A DNA stretch of 64,000 bases, from NCBI RefSeq assembly GCF_010093595.1, contig NW_022985454.1, forward strand, positions 1,121,739 to 1,185,738. The letters are read 5' to 3'. Positions 45,296 to 57,699 of this stretch are shown here, piece by piece (positions within the stretch are counted from its first letter, which is position 1; each line of letters begins with the position of its first letter). The DNA is from Mytilinidion resinicola. Its lineage: Eukaryota; Ascomycota; Dothideomycetes; Mytilinidiales; Mytilinidiaceae. The notes under the pieces are model-generated. The model did no database searches. It was not told where the DNA came from and saw only the letters and a program-made list of their open reading frames with translations. A program made the position numbers and the translations under genes.

Positions 45296-48200
45296 CGCAT
45301 TTTTCTAGTTTTACTATAAGTCTATTATTAGCAAGTTTTTATAATACTTTTTTAATATATTTTTTATATTCTTTTAGCATTTCTAAGTATATTAGGATGT
45401 TATTTAAATAAGCTACTATAAACTAATTTAAGTACTTTTTTAGTACTAAGTTTACTAGTGCTTAGAATATTGCTAGTACGTTAGTAAGTTTAAATAGCAT
45501 AACTATATACTTGTAGTGTTCGTATCTTATTTAAAATACTATCTTCTATTCTTCGCCCTCTTTAATTTTTATAAAATAGTAACTATTTTATAGGTCTAGC
45601 TTTATAAAGTACTTTACTTTATATAAGTAATCCTTTAATTCTAAAATTAAGGGTAATAAGTATCTGTTTTTTATTGTAATACTATTAAAATAGCGGTAAT
45701 TTACGTAAAGTTATAACCTTCTGTCCTTTTTTACTATAAATATAACTAGGTATTTTATAGGTAATTTACTTAGCTAAATATATCCCTTTTTTAGTCTTTT
45801 TTTAGGTAATTATCTAATATTTTAAGCTTTTTTTAGGTAAGTAGATATATTAGTCTATGCTTAGGTAATATTCCTAAAATTAGGGGTATTTTATAATTTT
45901 TAGGTTAATATACTAGTAACGCTGTTTTAACTTTTTTAGTAAAAATTTTGCTAAATTCTTTATAGGCTTTTAGTACTAGAAACTTTTTTTTTAGCTATTA
46001 TAATAGTCTAAACTATTAATTTTTTAGGTTAATACTAGTACTAGCTAATCGCCTGTTTATTTCTGCGGGCTTTTTTATACCTTATCTAGAAATTAAATTA
46101 ACTTTTATATTTTACTTAGAATTGCTATTTAGGCGCGGGGTGCCTTTTAGTTTGCTTTCTAACTATATTTATAAACTATTAAATTTCCAGTTTATTATTA
46201 AGTTGTTCTTTCTTAATTAAAGTATTCCTAAAATTATTCCTAAAATTATTTTATATTAACCTGTTATTGTAATATCTAAGCTTATTATTTTCTAATACTT
46301 TTCTATACTTAGGATGCTTAGTTTAGTTTCTATATATATAGTTCTGTTTTTAAATTGCACTAAATTTTTGTTTATTATTATTAACTTATATAGAGTATTT
46401 TTTATTTGCTAAAGAATTTAGTTTTCCTTAATAAATGTATAGAATATTAGGTTTACCTACGCGCTACTATTTAGTAGTGCCCTTGCGGCTTTCCTACTAT
46501 ATATTACTTATAGTGTTATATATCTAGTATTATTTTATAGTATAGCGTTAGACTTTTTCGCCTTTTTTACTTTTTTTATTAAACTATATAGTGCTTATTT
46601 AGCTACTAAGGCTTTAAGGGTCGCGTTTTTTATGCCTTTTTAACCTTAGTTAGTATTTATTTTATCTGCTTTTTAAGCTACTTAGCAGGAACTATTTTTA
46701 GGCTACTTTAGCCTTTTCGTTACTAAAGCGCTAACTTTTTTTTTTTAGCTTTTAGGGCTAATAGTTTTTATGCTTAACCTTGGCATGCACTAAGCAGGAA
46801 TTTTAATAGTAAATTTTTTAGTTTCTTCCTTTCCTATACTCTATTAGGTACTATAAATCTAGTAGTAAGGTAACTATTTCTTTATTATAGTTCTATATTA
46901 TTAGTACGTAGTGCTTTATTTTATAGCTTTATACTAGATTAGTAATAATATAATATTGGTTTTAATATAGGTAGCAGGTATACTTTGCCTTTTTTAAGGC
47001 GTGCTCTATATAGCTATTTTATACGCATAATATTTAGGAAATTTATTTATAGAGCAGATGCTTTAAATTAACTTGCTTATTTTCGTACTTATAGGTGCGC
47101 ATTTCTCCTTTAGGTGTTTTTATTGCGAATATAGTAATAGCTATAACTCTTTTATAGGGTTTTAGTTGCTCGCAGTATATATTATATTTTATTTCCTTTT
47201 TGTCCGTTTATTCCTCTTCTACGTTAGCTAACTATAGTAGGTAGGGTAACGTTAGTTTTGCGTTTTTTTTGTTCTAAGCTTCTATTAATAACTAACTAAC
47301 TTCTAGTTACTAGGCTTTTTTATTATTAGTTGTGTTCTTAAACAGCAACTTTTCTATCTTTTTAATAAATTTAACTATTTCCGCAATATCGTTCGTTAAC
47401 TGCTTAATAGCGTTATGCTATTCTTTTTTGTTTAAAGGTTTTTTAATTTCCAGTAATTTTACTATAAAGTCGGCGTTGTAATAGTTATTTAAAAGGTTTT
47501 TATTATCCTCGCTATTTACTACCGTAACTATTTTAGTTTTTTTAGGCTTTTTTAGGTAATAACCTGTTGCCTATTTATTTAAATTATAAATTATATAGTC
47601 GTTGTTATAGCATGCCGTTTATAATATAAATATATAACTATTTATTCTTGCTACTATAGCTATAGTGCGTATTTTTTTTACCTTTCTTGCACGTATTTTT
47701 ATAGTGTCCCCTTTTTTCGCAGTTAAAGCATGTACTATTTTCCCGGTAGTTTTACCTTATCTTATTATTGCGTTTTTTAGGCTATATTAATTTCTATAAC
47801 TTCCTCTACGTACTATATAGTACTGGATTCTCGCTTTCGCATAGTCTAGTATAGTTTAAGAAACTATTTTCCTATTTTTTCTATCTATTATTTATACTAT
47901 CGGTTATTAATTCTTATTACTATATTAATTATACTTTTAAGGTCTAAAGGTTTCTTAACTCGGGCGATTTCGTTCTTAACATCGTCCTTAAGGCCTTAGT
48001 AATATTGTGCTATTAGAGCTTTTTCTTTTTATGCTAGCCTTAATACTACCTATTAAAACTTAAAAGTGTACTAACTTATAAAGCTTTACTACCTAAAGCT
48101 TTTTATTTATTGTTTTATAGTGTAACGGTATTGCCCGTTATATGCGCTACGCCGTGGCGTAGTTTGCCCCTGGCCCTGCTGGCCCTAGCTCGCGGCCCGT

Positions 48201-48900
48201 CCTGTACATAGACCTGCCTCTGCCCCTGCTTCTGCTCTTCACTAATTCTCTTAATTTATCACACAGCTGTACGTAGCTATTATCAATTGAATCTAATGCT
48301 TGTTCATCTCGCGTTTATATCTGATACATCGTCGTCGTGATATATAGTTCGCGTTTTATTAATATCTCTAAACGTGTTCTAGAGCGCTTTCTTAAAATTT
48401 TAGTAGTTACTAAATAGGGTATTTATTTCTGGCGTCCTATTAGTAGGGTTGCTTTTACTAAGCTAATTTTCTAGTATTAGGTTAAACTAGTTAAAGGCGG
48501 CGTTTTTTAGGAAGGTTGCGGCCATACAGACCTTATCTACTTTAAATAGGACTTTATTCGCTTATAAATACAACTTTATCTAGGTTATAAAGGCTCTTAG
48601 GGTTCCGCGTTTTTTTTTAAATTCCTTTAGTTTATTTATTTTAAACTAGCTAGTATAGAATATTACTTTTTCTATAGTAATCTAGAGGTTTCCTTATATA
48701 GCTTTAACTTTTTTATTTTTTGTTTATATTTGCTACTAAAGTACTGCTATATTGTTATTTTTAGTTTCTTCTACTAATTCTAGCGTCTAGATTTAATTTA
48801 GAAGTAGCTGTATTCTACTTATAATATTGCTTATTATAGTAGTCGGTTCTAAAAATATGCTTACTAAAGGCGTTACTAGTGCTATATTAACTATATACTT
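45296..48900 (-). pseudogene. Element III gag, protease and RT N-terminal part
   Basis: Gag core near 48560-48390 ('DKVCMAATFLKNAAFN', 'FSNY'), intact CCHC knuckle near 47690-47732, protease/linker region, then RT from about 45950 to 45296 ending 'LANNRLIVKLEKCEFI'-like sequence at the LINE-tail insertion. Interrupted by the solo LTR at 48121. Confidence 0.72.
48121..48342. repeat. Unmutated 222-bp solo LTR
   Basis: It starts TGTAACGGTATTGCCCGTTA and ends CGTCGTCGTGATA, flanked by perfect 5-bp TSDs TATAG (48116-48120, 48343-48347). It is GC-balanced and rich in CpA/TG, unlike the saturated gag around it, so it arrived after RIP of its host. Its family was not found elsewhere in the window. 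The last bases are TA, not CA. Confidence 0.72.
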
Positions 48901-48929
48901 AACTTATTAGAGTAATATTTATAGTATAA

Positions 48930-49416
48930 TGTTTCGTCCTATCTAATATATATCTAAGTCTAAAACTATAGTTACTTATTATATAAAGTGGCGTAAACTA
49001 TTAAGGGATTTATCTAATTACAAAGTTAATAGTAAAGTTAAGAGGTAAAAGATAAAAACAAAGTTACTCTCTAATAGTATAAGTACTAAAGAATTTTAAG
49101 ATAAATACAAATTATTTAAAGAGGTAAAAACCGTGTTTTAAGTATAAAACTGGCTTCTAAAAAATTTGTTGGATTATTTTAAATTACGCTAGATCTTGTT
49201 CGAATCTATTATAACTCCTTATAATTTCACTTCTTAGATCGCGTTGGATTATCCTTTAATCTATTGTAGTCCTTTATAATTTATTATATAACCTTTGTCC
49301 TATAATATTTGTTTTACTATACTGCCTTATTCTATAGAATTTCTAGTATTTAGATCTGCCTAAAATACTCGTCCTTAAGGTTTAGCGGTGTCTTCTTCTG
49401 GGCTATACTTATAACA
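48930..49416 (-). repeat. 5' LTR of element III
   Basis: 487 bp; begins TGTTTCGTCC and ends ATAACA on the plus strand, so the minus-strand LTR is TGTTAT...AAACA. Confidence 0.88.
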
Positions 49417-49516
49417 CTATATTGCCTTATTTTATAGGATTTTTAGTATCTAGATAGGTTTAAAATACTCGTTTTTAAGGTTTAGCAGTGTTTTTTTCTA
49501 GGCTATGTTTATAATA
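49417..49516 (-). repeat. 100-bp LTR fragment of the element III family
   Basis: Directly follows the right LTR and repeats its outer 100 bp (TTTAAGGTTTAGCAGTGT ... GGCTATGTTTATAATA) in tandem. Confidence 0.8.
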
Positions 49517-50919
49517 CTATAGTACCTTACTTTATTAAATTTTAGTTAAAATTTGCAAATTTAGTTTTTTAAGTATCTAACGCTGCCTATAGAAAGTGGA
49601 AGGAAACTTTTTAGGGCTTCCTATTTTCCGCCTAAGGCGGTATAGGGTAAGTTAACTTATAATAACCCAGTTTATAGTAGTTATAGTATTTAACTTTTAT
49701 AATATTGTAGGGTATATTTAATATAGCTAGTTAGAGGTGTTTATTACTAGCTTCTCCACATTTTTTATAGCCGGCTTTTTTGCCCTAATTTAACCTAAAA
49801 CGGCCTAAATTAGTGCTATTTTGGCCGGTTTATAGTAGTAAAGTAGAGTTACGCTCGCGTTTAGCTAATTTATAGTTTAATTTGCCTTAGTTAGGGGGTT
49901 TTTTTTAAGTTTAAGTTTTTATATTTTAGTAGTTAATATTTGCATACTATTTAAGGTTTATAAGGGTATTATAGACCTATAGGACTGCATTTATCTAGGC
50001 TTAGAAGTTATTATTTAATAATAAAAAGAAGTCGTTAATTTTCCTAGTATCCTTATTTAACTTAGTTCTTAAAAGGTTTACTAGCGGGAGTAGGTTATTT
50101 TAGCGTAGCTTTAGCTAGTTAAGGGTAGCTATTACGTTTTTTTTCCCCCTATTTAAAGTCTTTAATTTTGGTAAGGGCCTTTTACTTTTATTTTTATGCT
50201 ATTTTAAGGGTTTTAAGCATTCTTTACTTTATTTAGGCCTAAGTAGGTTATATTAAGGCGATACTATTAATATATCGGTTCTAAACATCGCGTTAGTTAG
50301 GTCTAAGGTAAAATAAGGCGAACCTAACCTTTAATACTTTAAGTAGGAAGAGGTAAAAATTATTTAGGTAGTTTTTATAACCTTTAACCTAATTTATATA
50401 TTTCCGGCAGTTTGCGCTAGTAAATATTAGGGGTAACTTTAGCTTTAGTAAGCTGGCTTAGTAGCCTATAAATGGCCCTATAATAGGTATAATAGGGTTA
50501 ATTTAGGGCGGAATAGTTAATTCCGCTTTTACTTTTTCCCTATTATTGTAATCTTTATTTAAGGCTATAAGGTTATTTTTGGCTTAGACTAATTCCGCGG
50601 CTTAGGCGGCAATTTTATATTATAGTTATTAGATTTCTAGGCGTTTACTATTCGCAGCTTTAACTACTTATAATTTAGCTAAGGTGCGCCTATTTTAGGT
50701 GTTAACCTATATTTCGCGTTTAATTTAACTTTTATTTTTATTACTTATACTTATTTATTTAGCGTTAGAGTTTTTTTAGGCGTTTTAGGGTAGTATATTT
50801 ATATCTCTAAAACTAGAGTTAGGAGCTAAGTACTATATAGCCCGCTATAAGGCAGATTGGGTGCTTAGTCCTCCTGCTATAGTAAATTATTTAAAGTGTC
50901 TTAGTTATAGGGGTTCGTT
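49517..50919 (-). pseudogene. Element IV 5' internal part (presumed gag)
   Basis: By position between LTR and pol this should be gag and linker. A block at 49600-49670 (GGCTTCCTATTTTC) matches element V at 56000-56030. Compared with element V, about 650 bp covering protease and the RT start is missing at the junction with element III. Confidence 0.45.
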
Positions 50920-51165
50920 TATTAAAAAGGGGTTAATACTAATAGATAGAGTAGTATACTACGCGGGAGGGTAATTTTAGGGCAATTTATTAATAAACTG
51001 CTAGCCCCCTTTTAGAGGGGCCCGAGCCCTTTTTATAAGGGCTAACTAGACCTAAATTACCCTAAACTAAGGTAGGAAGGGCTAACCCGGCCTAATTTAG
51101 GCTTAATATATTTAGGCCTAGTTAGGGCACGTAACCTAAGGTCCTTTCCTATAGCCTATATAATA
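50920..51165 (-). repeat. 5' LTR of element IV
   Basis: 246 bp, same length as the left copy; differences are mainly transitions. Confidence 0.85.
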
Positions 51166-51990
51166 GTAGGTTACTTTTACTTTATTAATATGCTTATAGT
51201 CTCTACTAAATATAATAAGAAAAAGTGGGAATATATAAAAAATAATATAAAGGAGGATGCTAAGGAAATCTCGTTTAAAAAGGCTAAAGTTAGTCTAAAA
51301 TAGTCTAAGCGTATCTAAATTACACTAATATATTCTAAATTTTAGGGAAGAAGGGTTTATTAGTATCTAATACTAATATTATAAAGAAACTAGACTTAAT
51401 TTTTAGTAGTTTAACTATCTTAGCCTATTGCTCTACTACTATATAGAATGCTCTAGTTTTAATTATTTATAATTTAAGCTCTAAAGCCTCTAGTCCTAAA
51501 AAGTAGAAGTATTAGAAGTAGGAGGCAGCATTAAAGAATGCTTTTAATAAGGCGTTTAGGTTTTTAGACGAGAAAAAGTAGCTCGGTTTAAGTTACTCTA
51601 GTTTAGTCTAGTTTAGTTGGATTTTTTTTAGTTTTCTCCTATATAAACTAGAGTTAGATAGATATACCTAGTCTTAATACTTTCTTAACTTTCTAGGAGT
51701 TTATTAGCTAAATTCACTCTTATTTAGCTTATATTAGTTCGAATTAGTTCGCTTTAGAGTGACTTCTAATACTTATATACAGTTATTTCTAATTCTAGAA
51801 TTTTCGTCCTTATATTTTATTCTTTTAGTATATATACCTATATATCTTGTAATAGATATATAGTAGTAGTTTTATATTATATATATATAATAATATATGT
51901 AAAATAACGTATATATATAACGTGTATATAGGTGTATTTATTATAGGTTTACTATTTTTATTAGGTTTTTTTGTAGTTAAGTTGCAATAT
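51166..51990. other. Unassigned AT-rich DNA right of element IV
   Basis: Begins with the TSD of element IV. The plus-strand frame near 51190-51275 is followed by a GTTAGT...TTTTAG intron-like tract (51276-51333). No family recognised. It ends in TA/ATATA simple repeats (51820-51930). Confidence 0.4.
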
Positions 51991-54418
51991 TATATTAGTT
52001 TTATTATACTACTATATTTTTCTCCCTTTTTTAGGGAGTTATTTTTAACCGCGCTTAACCACCTTAGACTAACCTAGTCTATTTTAGGCCTTTTTTACCT
52101 ACTTTTTTTATTTTAGGCCCTTTTTTCCCTTTATAAAAGCTTTTATAGCTATAGTGCTAATTTTTGTTATATTTAGCCACTAGTTATTATTAGATTTATA
52201 CCCTTTCTAGTATATTCTATACATCTAATATCTTTCGTCCTATTTTTGTTCTATAATATGGTTTATATTATATATATCTTTACCCTTTCAGCTAATAACT
52301 TCTATTAGCAATAGTTGTTCACGCTAAAGCTAGTAGTTCTAGTTTTAGGCCTTTTTTAAAAGGCTAATATAAAAGATAAAATAGATAGATATTACCTTTA
52401 GTAAGTCTAATTTATAGGCTTGTGTACTAAATCGCTCTAAAATAGTAAAAGGGCTAAGGTATTTATACTTAAGCTTCTTTTTAGGCCTTATAGTGGTAAT
52501 ATTCTATACATCTAAATAGACTTCTTTGCCTATTTTAAACTAAATGTCTTATGCGTTGCTTTACCTTCTTCTACTTTATTAAAGTAGTCTTTTTACTAGG
52601 CTTTTACTACTTTTAGCTTTTTAAAGCTATTTCCCGCAATTTTTTAAGTTAAGCGATATATTTTTCTAGTTTTAGTGCAGTTTATCTGCATTATACTAAT
52701 TTAGGGCATTTTTTTATAGAGGGGTTAACTCTATAGATTAATTAGAAAGGTGTTTAACCTATAGAGTTATATATGCTATTATTATACGCGAACTTAGCTT
52801 ATAGTAGTAAAGTAGCCCAATTATTTTACTTATAGTTTAAGTAGGCCTAAAGGTATTACTTAAGTATTTAGTTTTATTATTCCGTCTAGCTATCTATTTA
52901 TAGGTGGAACGCCGTTAATAGGTTCCTTTTAATACCTAGATAGTAATAGAATGTGCTTTAGTATATAGATGTAAATAAGGAGCCTTAATTAGAAATAAGC
53001 GTCTCTAGATAGCTATAGTACTTTATAACCTTATTAAAAAAGACTTCTACTAAGTTGTAAGCCTTTATTATAAACTAAGTTAGTATATAGTATGCTATTT
53101 TAGACTATTTATCTATAATAACAAGGATACTATTATAGGACTTTTTATAGTAGGTGCTTTTAGGCAGCTTAGTAATAAAGTCTAAGGTAATATTAGTTTA
53201 TATACCCTTTAGAAGTAGTAGAGGGGTGTTAACGCTATACTAGGCGTATTTACTAGCCTTTAATCTAGTACAGCTTTAGTAGGTTGCAATATAATCTTTA
53301 ATATATAGTTGTAATTTAGGCTAATAGAATCTTCTTTAGACTAATTTAGTAGTTCTTTTTATACTAAAGTGCCCTACTAGGGGGTTATTATAGCAAATCC
53401 TTATTATAGGCAGCCTTACCCCTTTTAGTATATAGGTTTTTCCTTTATACTAGAGAAAACTGTCGTCTAATATCTAACGCTAAATCTATTTAGGTTAGTT
53501 AGGTCTAGGGGCACCTAGTACTATAATAATTTATTATACTTAGGTATTGCTAAAATAGCACGCTTAAATTTAGTCTATAATAGAGGGTTCTAGACTATCC
53601 TCCTCCGCTCTAGCTAGAAGTTAGTAGTGGTAAACTAGCTCCACTATTAGAATCTTTTTTATACTAGTTATTTATAAGGTACTATTAACCTTTTTAGTTC
53701 TATTAATTTGTAATTAGAGTTTTTATAGAATATAAAAATTAGTAGACTTAGTGCTATCTAGTCTATTTTAGTTTAGTTTTTTGTAATTAGGTTTATAAAA
53801 TAGGCTATTAGCTAGATTTAAAGTGCCCTTATAATACTAGATAATAAAATTAAATAGCGCAAGCTATTCTACCTAATAGGTCTACTATTAGGTTAGAGCC
53901 TTAGTGGATATAAACCGTTATAGGTTATTATAGTTTAAAAAAAGTTTAATCTTATATTAGGCTCCTTTAAGATAATAGCGCTAGGCTTTAAACAATTTAA
54001 TAATAGCTAGTAGCTTTGCGTTATAGGTATTATAGTTTCGGTTTACTATAGTTATTTTCCTAGAAAAAAAAGTAATAGGCTTTTACTAGGTCCAGTTATT
54101 ACTATTAACTACTAGTTGGCTTAAAATACTAGAAATTACATACCCTAACGCGTTAGTTTTAATCTAAATAGGTTAATCTAGTTTTAAGTAAACTAGAATA
54201 ATGTTTTATAGAAACGCCTTTTTAAAAAAGTAAAATACAGTAAGCACCTCTAGTTTAATCTACATAGATATAAATTCCTCTTAGCGTTATTTATAGCCAC
54301 TATTAGTAGCTTCTAATTAGCGTTCTATTATTTTGTTTAGGGCCGCCGCGATTTAAAAAAAGCCCTTAATAAACCACTTATAATAGTTTATAAAGCTAAT
54401 AAAGATTTAAATATCGTA

Positions 54419-54656
54419 GACGTAAATTAAATATAAAAGGGAAGTGCATAGTAGGGAGCTTTAGGATAGAATTAATAATAATCGTATATTAAGAGAAATC
54501 TAGACTAATCCTTAAAGGGAAACTCGTAGGAATTAGAGCTTTAGGGCTACTTATATAAGCCGCTAGCAAGCATGTAAAGAGCTTGCTATAAGCAGGGCTC
54601 GCGCAGCTGCTATACTTAACTCGATGTAGCTATATACTGTATAGTGCCGTATTAGC
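54419..54656. mobile_element. 238-bp little-mutated insertion in element V RT
   Basis: GC-balanced block within saturated RT sequence, flanked by CGTA on both sides (54415-54418, 54657-54660). Removal restores collinearity with element IV near 36430-36450. Probably a solo LTR or MITE; no terminal inverted repeat is evident. Confidence 0.5.
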
Positions 54657-55800
54657 CGTAATATTAAAACTAGCTAAAATTAGACTATTTTAATTTATTT
54701 TAGCTCTATAATAACACCTTATAGGGTGACAATATATCTAAAAAATCTAATATAATTCTTATAGAACTCGTATTTTAATAATTTTATATAGAACTTATAT
54801 TAACGCAGTCTCTTAAGGATAAGATTAACGTATTTAATATATTTTTCCTCTAAGTTAGAGTAAATTAGTATATTATTAAAGTATATAATATAATACTTAT
54901 CTAGCAATTTTAATAGTGCAAAGTTAATATAGCTCTAAAAGACTGTAGGGGCGTTTATAAACCTAAAGAGTATAATAGTATATTTAAATAGCTATAGTAA
55001 GTATAAAAGGCTGTTTTTTATTTATTGCCTGCCTTAACCTAGATTCTATAATAGGCATCGCGGAAATCTAGTTTTAAAAAGATTTTAGCACCTCTAAGTT
55101 AATCTAAACTTTCCTAAATTAAAGAAAAGGGGTGCTAATTCTTAATAGTTATAGTATTAAGGCCCTAATAGTCTATATATAGCCTAAATAAGCTGTCCTT
55201 CTTTTTTATAAAAAGAATAGGAGCGCTAGCTAGTAAAGTTAATCGCTAAATTTACCTTTTAGCTAGATTTTTTTAAATATACTTCTTTAAAATATCTATT
55301 TTAGCACCTAAGAGATTATATAAAGGTCTATATAGTGGCGATTTGCCCTTTTTAAAATTAATAGATAACTTATATAGTCTATAATTAGGTAAAATTAACG
55401 CGTCTTCTTTAAAGAAAATATTATAAAACTATTTATAGAATACTTAAAGAACTATAGTTTCTTCTAGTCTAACTTAGACCTTACTAGCGTGCATTATATA
55501 TAAATTAGTTACACTATTTAGGACTAAAGCTGTAAAGGCTTCTAGGGACTCTAGTTTAATACGCTAATAAGTTCTATAAGACTTTGCCTACTTAAACGAC
55601 ATAGTTTTCTCTTTAAAGTTTAAGCTTAGGTTTTAGGCCTTTAGCTATAGTATACCTAGAACTATATTAAAGCTAGATATCTAACTAACTATAAATATCT
55701 CTATTCTAGTCTATATTTGCCTAAAACTATTTATAATAGCGTATAGAGCACTATAAGTGCCTTTAATCTAAAAAAGCTGGCTATTTAAGGTGTAATATTA

Positions 55801-55850
55801 GACCTTTAGCTAATACTTAACCTTTAGCTAATACTTAACCTTAACACTTA
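55801..55850. repeat. Tandem 19-bp CCTTTAGCTAATACTTAAC pair
   Basis: Two adjacent copies within element V. Confidence 0.7.
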
Positions 55851-57347
55851 TACTATAGGCGACTCCGCGTTAGTCTAAATATAGGCGTTAATTATTAATA
55901 GCGTCCTAATTTAATTAGGTTAGAGTGCTTTAGACTATAAGAACGCTATTTATTTCTTACTATAGAAAATAACGCCTGTAAAGCGCGAAGAAGGGCGCTT
56001 TAAGGCTTCCTATTTTCTAACTATCTATTTTAAAGGTAATTAGTTAATATATAGCCCTTCTAGTTATAAGTGTAGTAAGTAACACTAAAAAGGTTAACTT
56101 TATTATTAGCCTTAAAAGGTTAAGTGCTTAAAGAGCTGCTATTATTATTATTAAAGTATCTTCTACTTTGCCCGCCTTAGCTACTCTAGCTACTATAAGT
56201 GTTCCTTAGGGTAAATCTGCCTTAATTAGATTAATTTAGAGTAGTTTTATTTAAGTTAGGTTTATTATCCTTAGTAGTAAAAGGTTTATTGCTATTATTA
56301 TCTCAACTATTTTCATTAGGGTTATTTATACTGCAAGAAGATAGATTTTTAGCCTATAGAAGTTGCTAGTATTTATTAGCGTTATCTTTAGCGGCTTAAA
56401 GTAACCTATAGTGTTTTAGAATAAGGCGTATTTAGCGCTAGAGGTTATTATTAAAAGAGAATATAAACTTATAAATTTAATAAATATTAATCTTCTTACT
56501 ATTATATATAGCTAATAAAGGGGAAGGTAAGTCCTCCTATAGTAGCTAGAGGTAGTTAAGGACTTTACTAGTGTCTTTTATACTTTACTAGTATATTTAA
56601 ATTTTATAAAAAGTCTTCTACTTTTATTTATAAGCGTTTTTAAGAATGTCTAGTATAAAGTTCTTAAGTGTCTTTTAGGTAATATTGTTTAGATTATAAT
56701 ATAGCATATAATAGTTCTATTAGTTGCGTTAGTCTAATCTAATATAGTTTTATCTAAATTAGACCTTTCTAGTCTTATTATTAATAAAATAAAGGTTTTA
56801 ATAGAAGTTTTTATAACCTTAAACCTAGTTAATATATTTATAGCGGTTCTTGCTATAGAATTCTAAAGAAGGTTTCTACTTTAGTAATCTAAAAAAGTAG
56901 CGTCTAAATATAGTAGGCGTCGGCCTAATTAGTATAGGCTAAACTAGCCTAGTTTTAATAGGCTCGCCTTAAATTATCTAAAATAAGGCTTAGGTACCTT
57001 TAATAGTGCCCTTAAAGTCCTATTTAGAGCTAGTTAGAATAGCTTTTTAAGCTTTAATTTAGCTAATAAGCTTTTAGCGGTGGAAGTATTCTATATTAGT
57101 AGTAAGCTTAGCTTTAAGCTAGGCTACTATTATTCTATTAAGTATTTAGGTTTTAGGAATCTTCTTAATAGAGGGGCTTCTAGTCCCCTTAGGCTAGTAT
57201 TTCTTAATTTAAGTAAAAGATAGGTTTCCTTAGTTAGGGTTAGTAGGGTTCTAACCCGTTTTATTTATATTAGCCGTGTTTAAACAAAGTTAATAAAAAA
57301 AGCTAGCACCTAAAGAGCTAGTAACTACTTTACCCTTTCCTACTATA

Positions 57348-57555
57348 TATTATAGGTATAACTTAGAAGAAGATACCGCTAAACTTCTAGAATAAGTATT
57401 CTAGGTAGATCTAAATACTAGAGATTTCTAGAAATAAGGCAGCCTAATAGAAAGAATATTATAGGATAAAAGTTACGTAATAAATTATAATAGATTAGAA
57501 TAATTTAACGCAATCCAAATTATAATAAATTAAGATAATCTAACGCGATCTATAA
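57348..57555 (+). repeat. Truncated LTR of the element III family
   Basis: Starts TATTATAGGTATAACTTAGAAG and matches the reverse complement of the 487-bp LTR through TCTAACGCGATCTA, then similarity stops. Plus orientation. Confidence 0.72.
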
Positions 57556-57699
57556 GGGTGGATTAAAAACACAATATAATTAACCCTATAGCATCTTGGA
57601 AATATAACCTAAGAAGGGCCCCTAGGGGCTATCTAAGGCCCTGCGAACAATTATACGCAGCCTTAAAGCCCTATAAGTAGTGCCGGCGGCGCCGCAGTA

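Larger units (their letters stand above)
37123..49416 (-). mobile_element. Ty3/gypsy element III, carrying three further insertions
   Basis: Two 487-bp LTRs (37123-37609 and 48930-49416). A minus-strand polypurine tract AAAGGGAGGAAATA abuts the left LTR (37610-37625). Order on minus: gag (48.9-47.8 kb), CCHC 'CFNCEKRGHYKNTC' (about 47690-47732), protease region, RT, RNase H, integrase. The insertions are MULE 38831-42076, a LINE-tail element 43843-45283 and a solo LTR 48121-48342. The 5-bp flanks (TATAA and CTATA) do not match, so no TSD is claimed. Confidence 0.82.
31854..51165 (-). mobile_element. Ty3/gypsy element IV, host of element III
   Basis: Two 246-bp LTRs (31854-32099 and 50920-51165), both with TGTTA/TATTA starts and TATAATA ends. 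The flanks are ATAGG (31849-31853) and GTAGG (51166-51170), a 5-bp TSD with one G-to-A difference. A purine tract on the minus strand abuts the left LTR (32100-32117). Pol is on minus at about 33950-37122. Element III occupies 37123-49416. Confidence 0.78.
52000..57340 (-). pseudogene. Ty3/gypsy element V, gag-pol remnant without recognised LTRs
   Basis: On minus: chromodomain-like end near 52300-52150 ('NHIIEQK', 'DERY'), integrase to about 53400, RNase H near 53900-54150, RT to 55330 ('FLKLDFRDAY' near 55050-55090), protease region near 55400-55900, gag-like to about 57300. It parallels element IV closely (shared 52020-52100 / 34030-34110 and 55300 / 37100). Saturated with stops. Confidence 0.65.
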
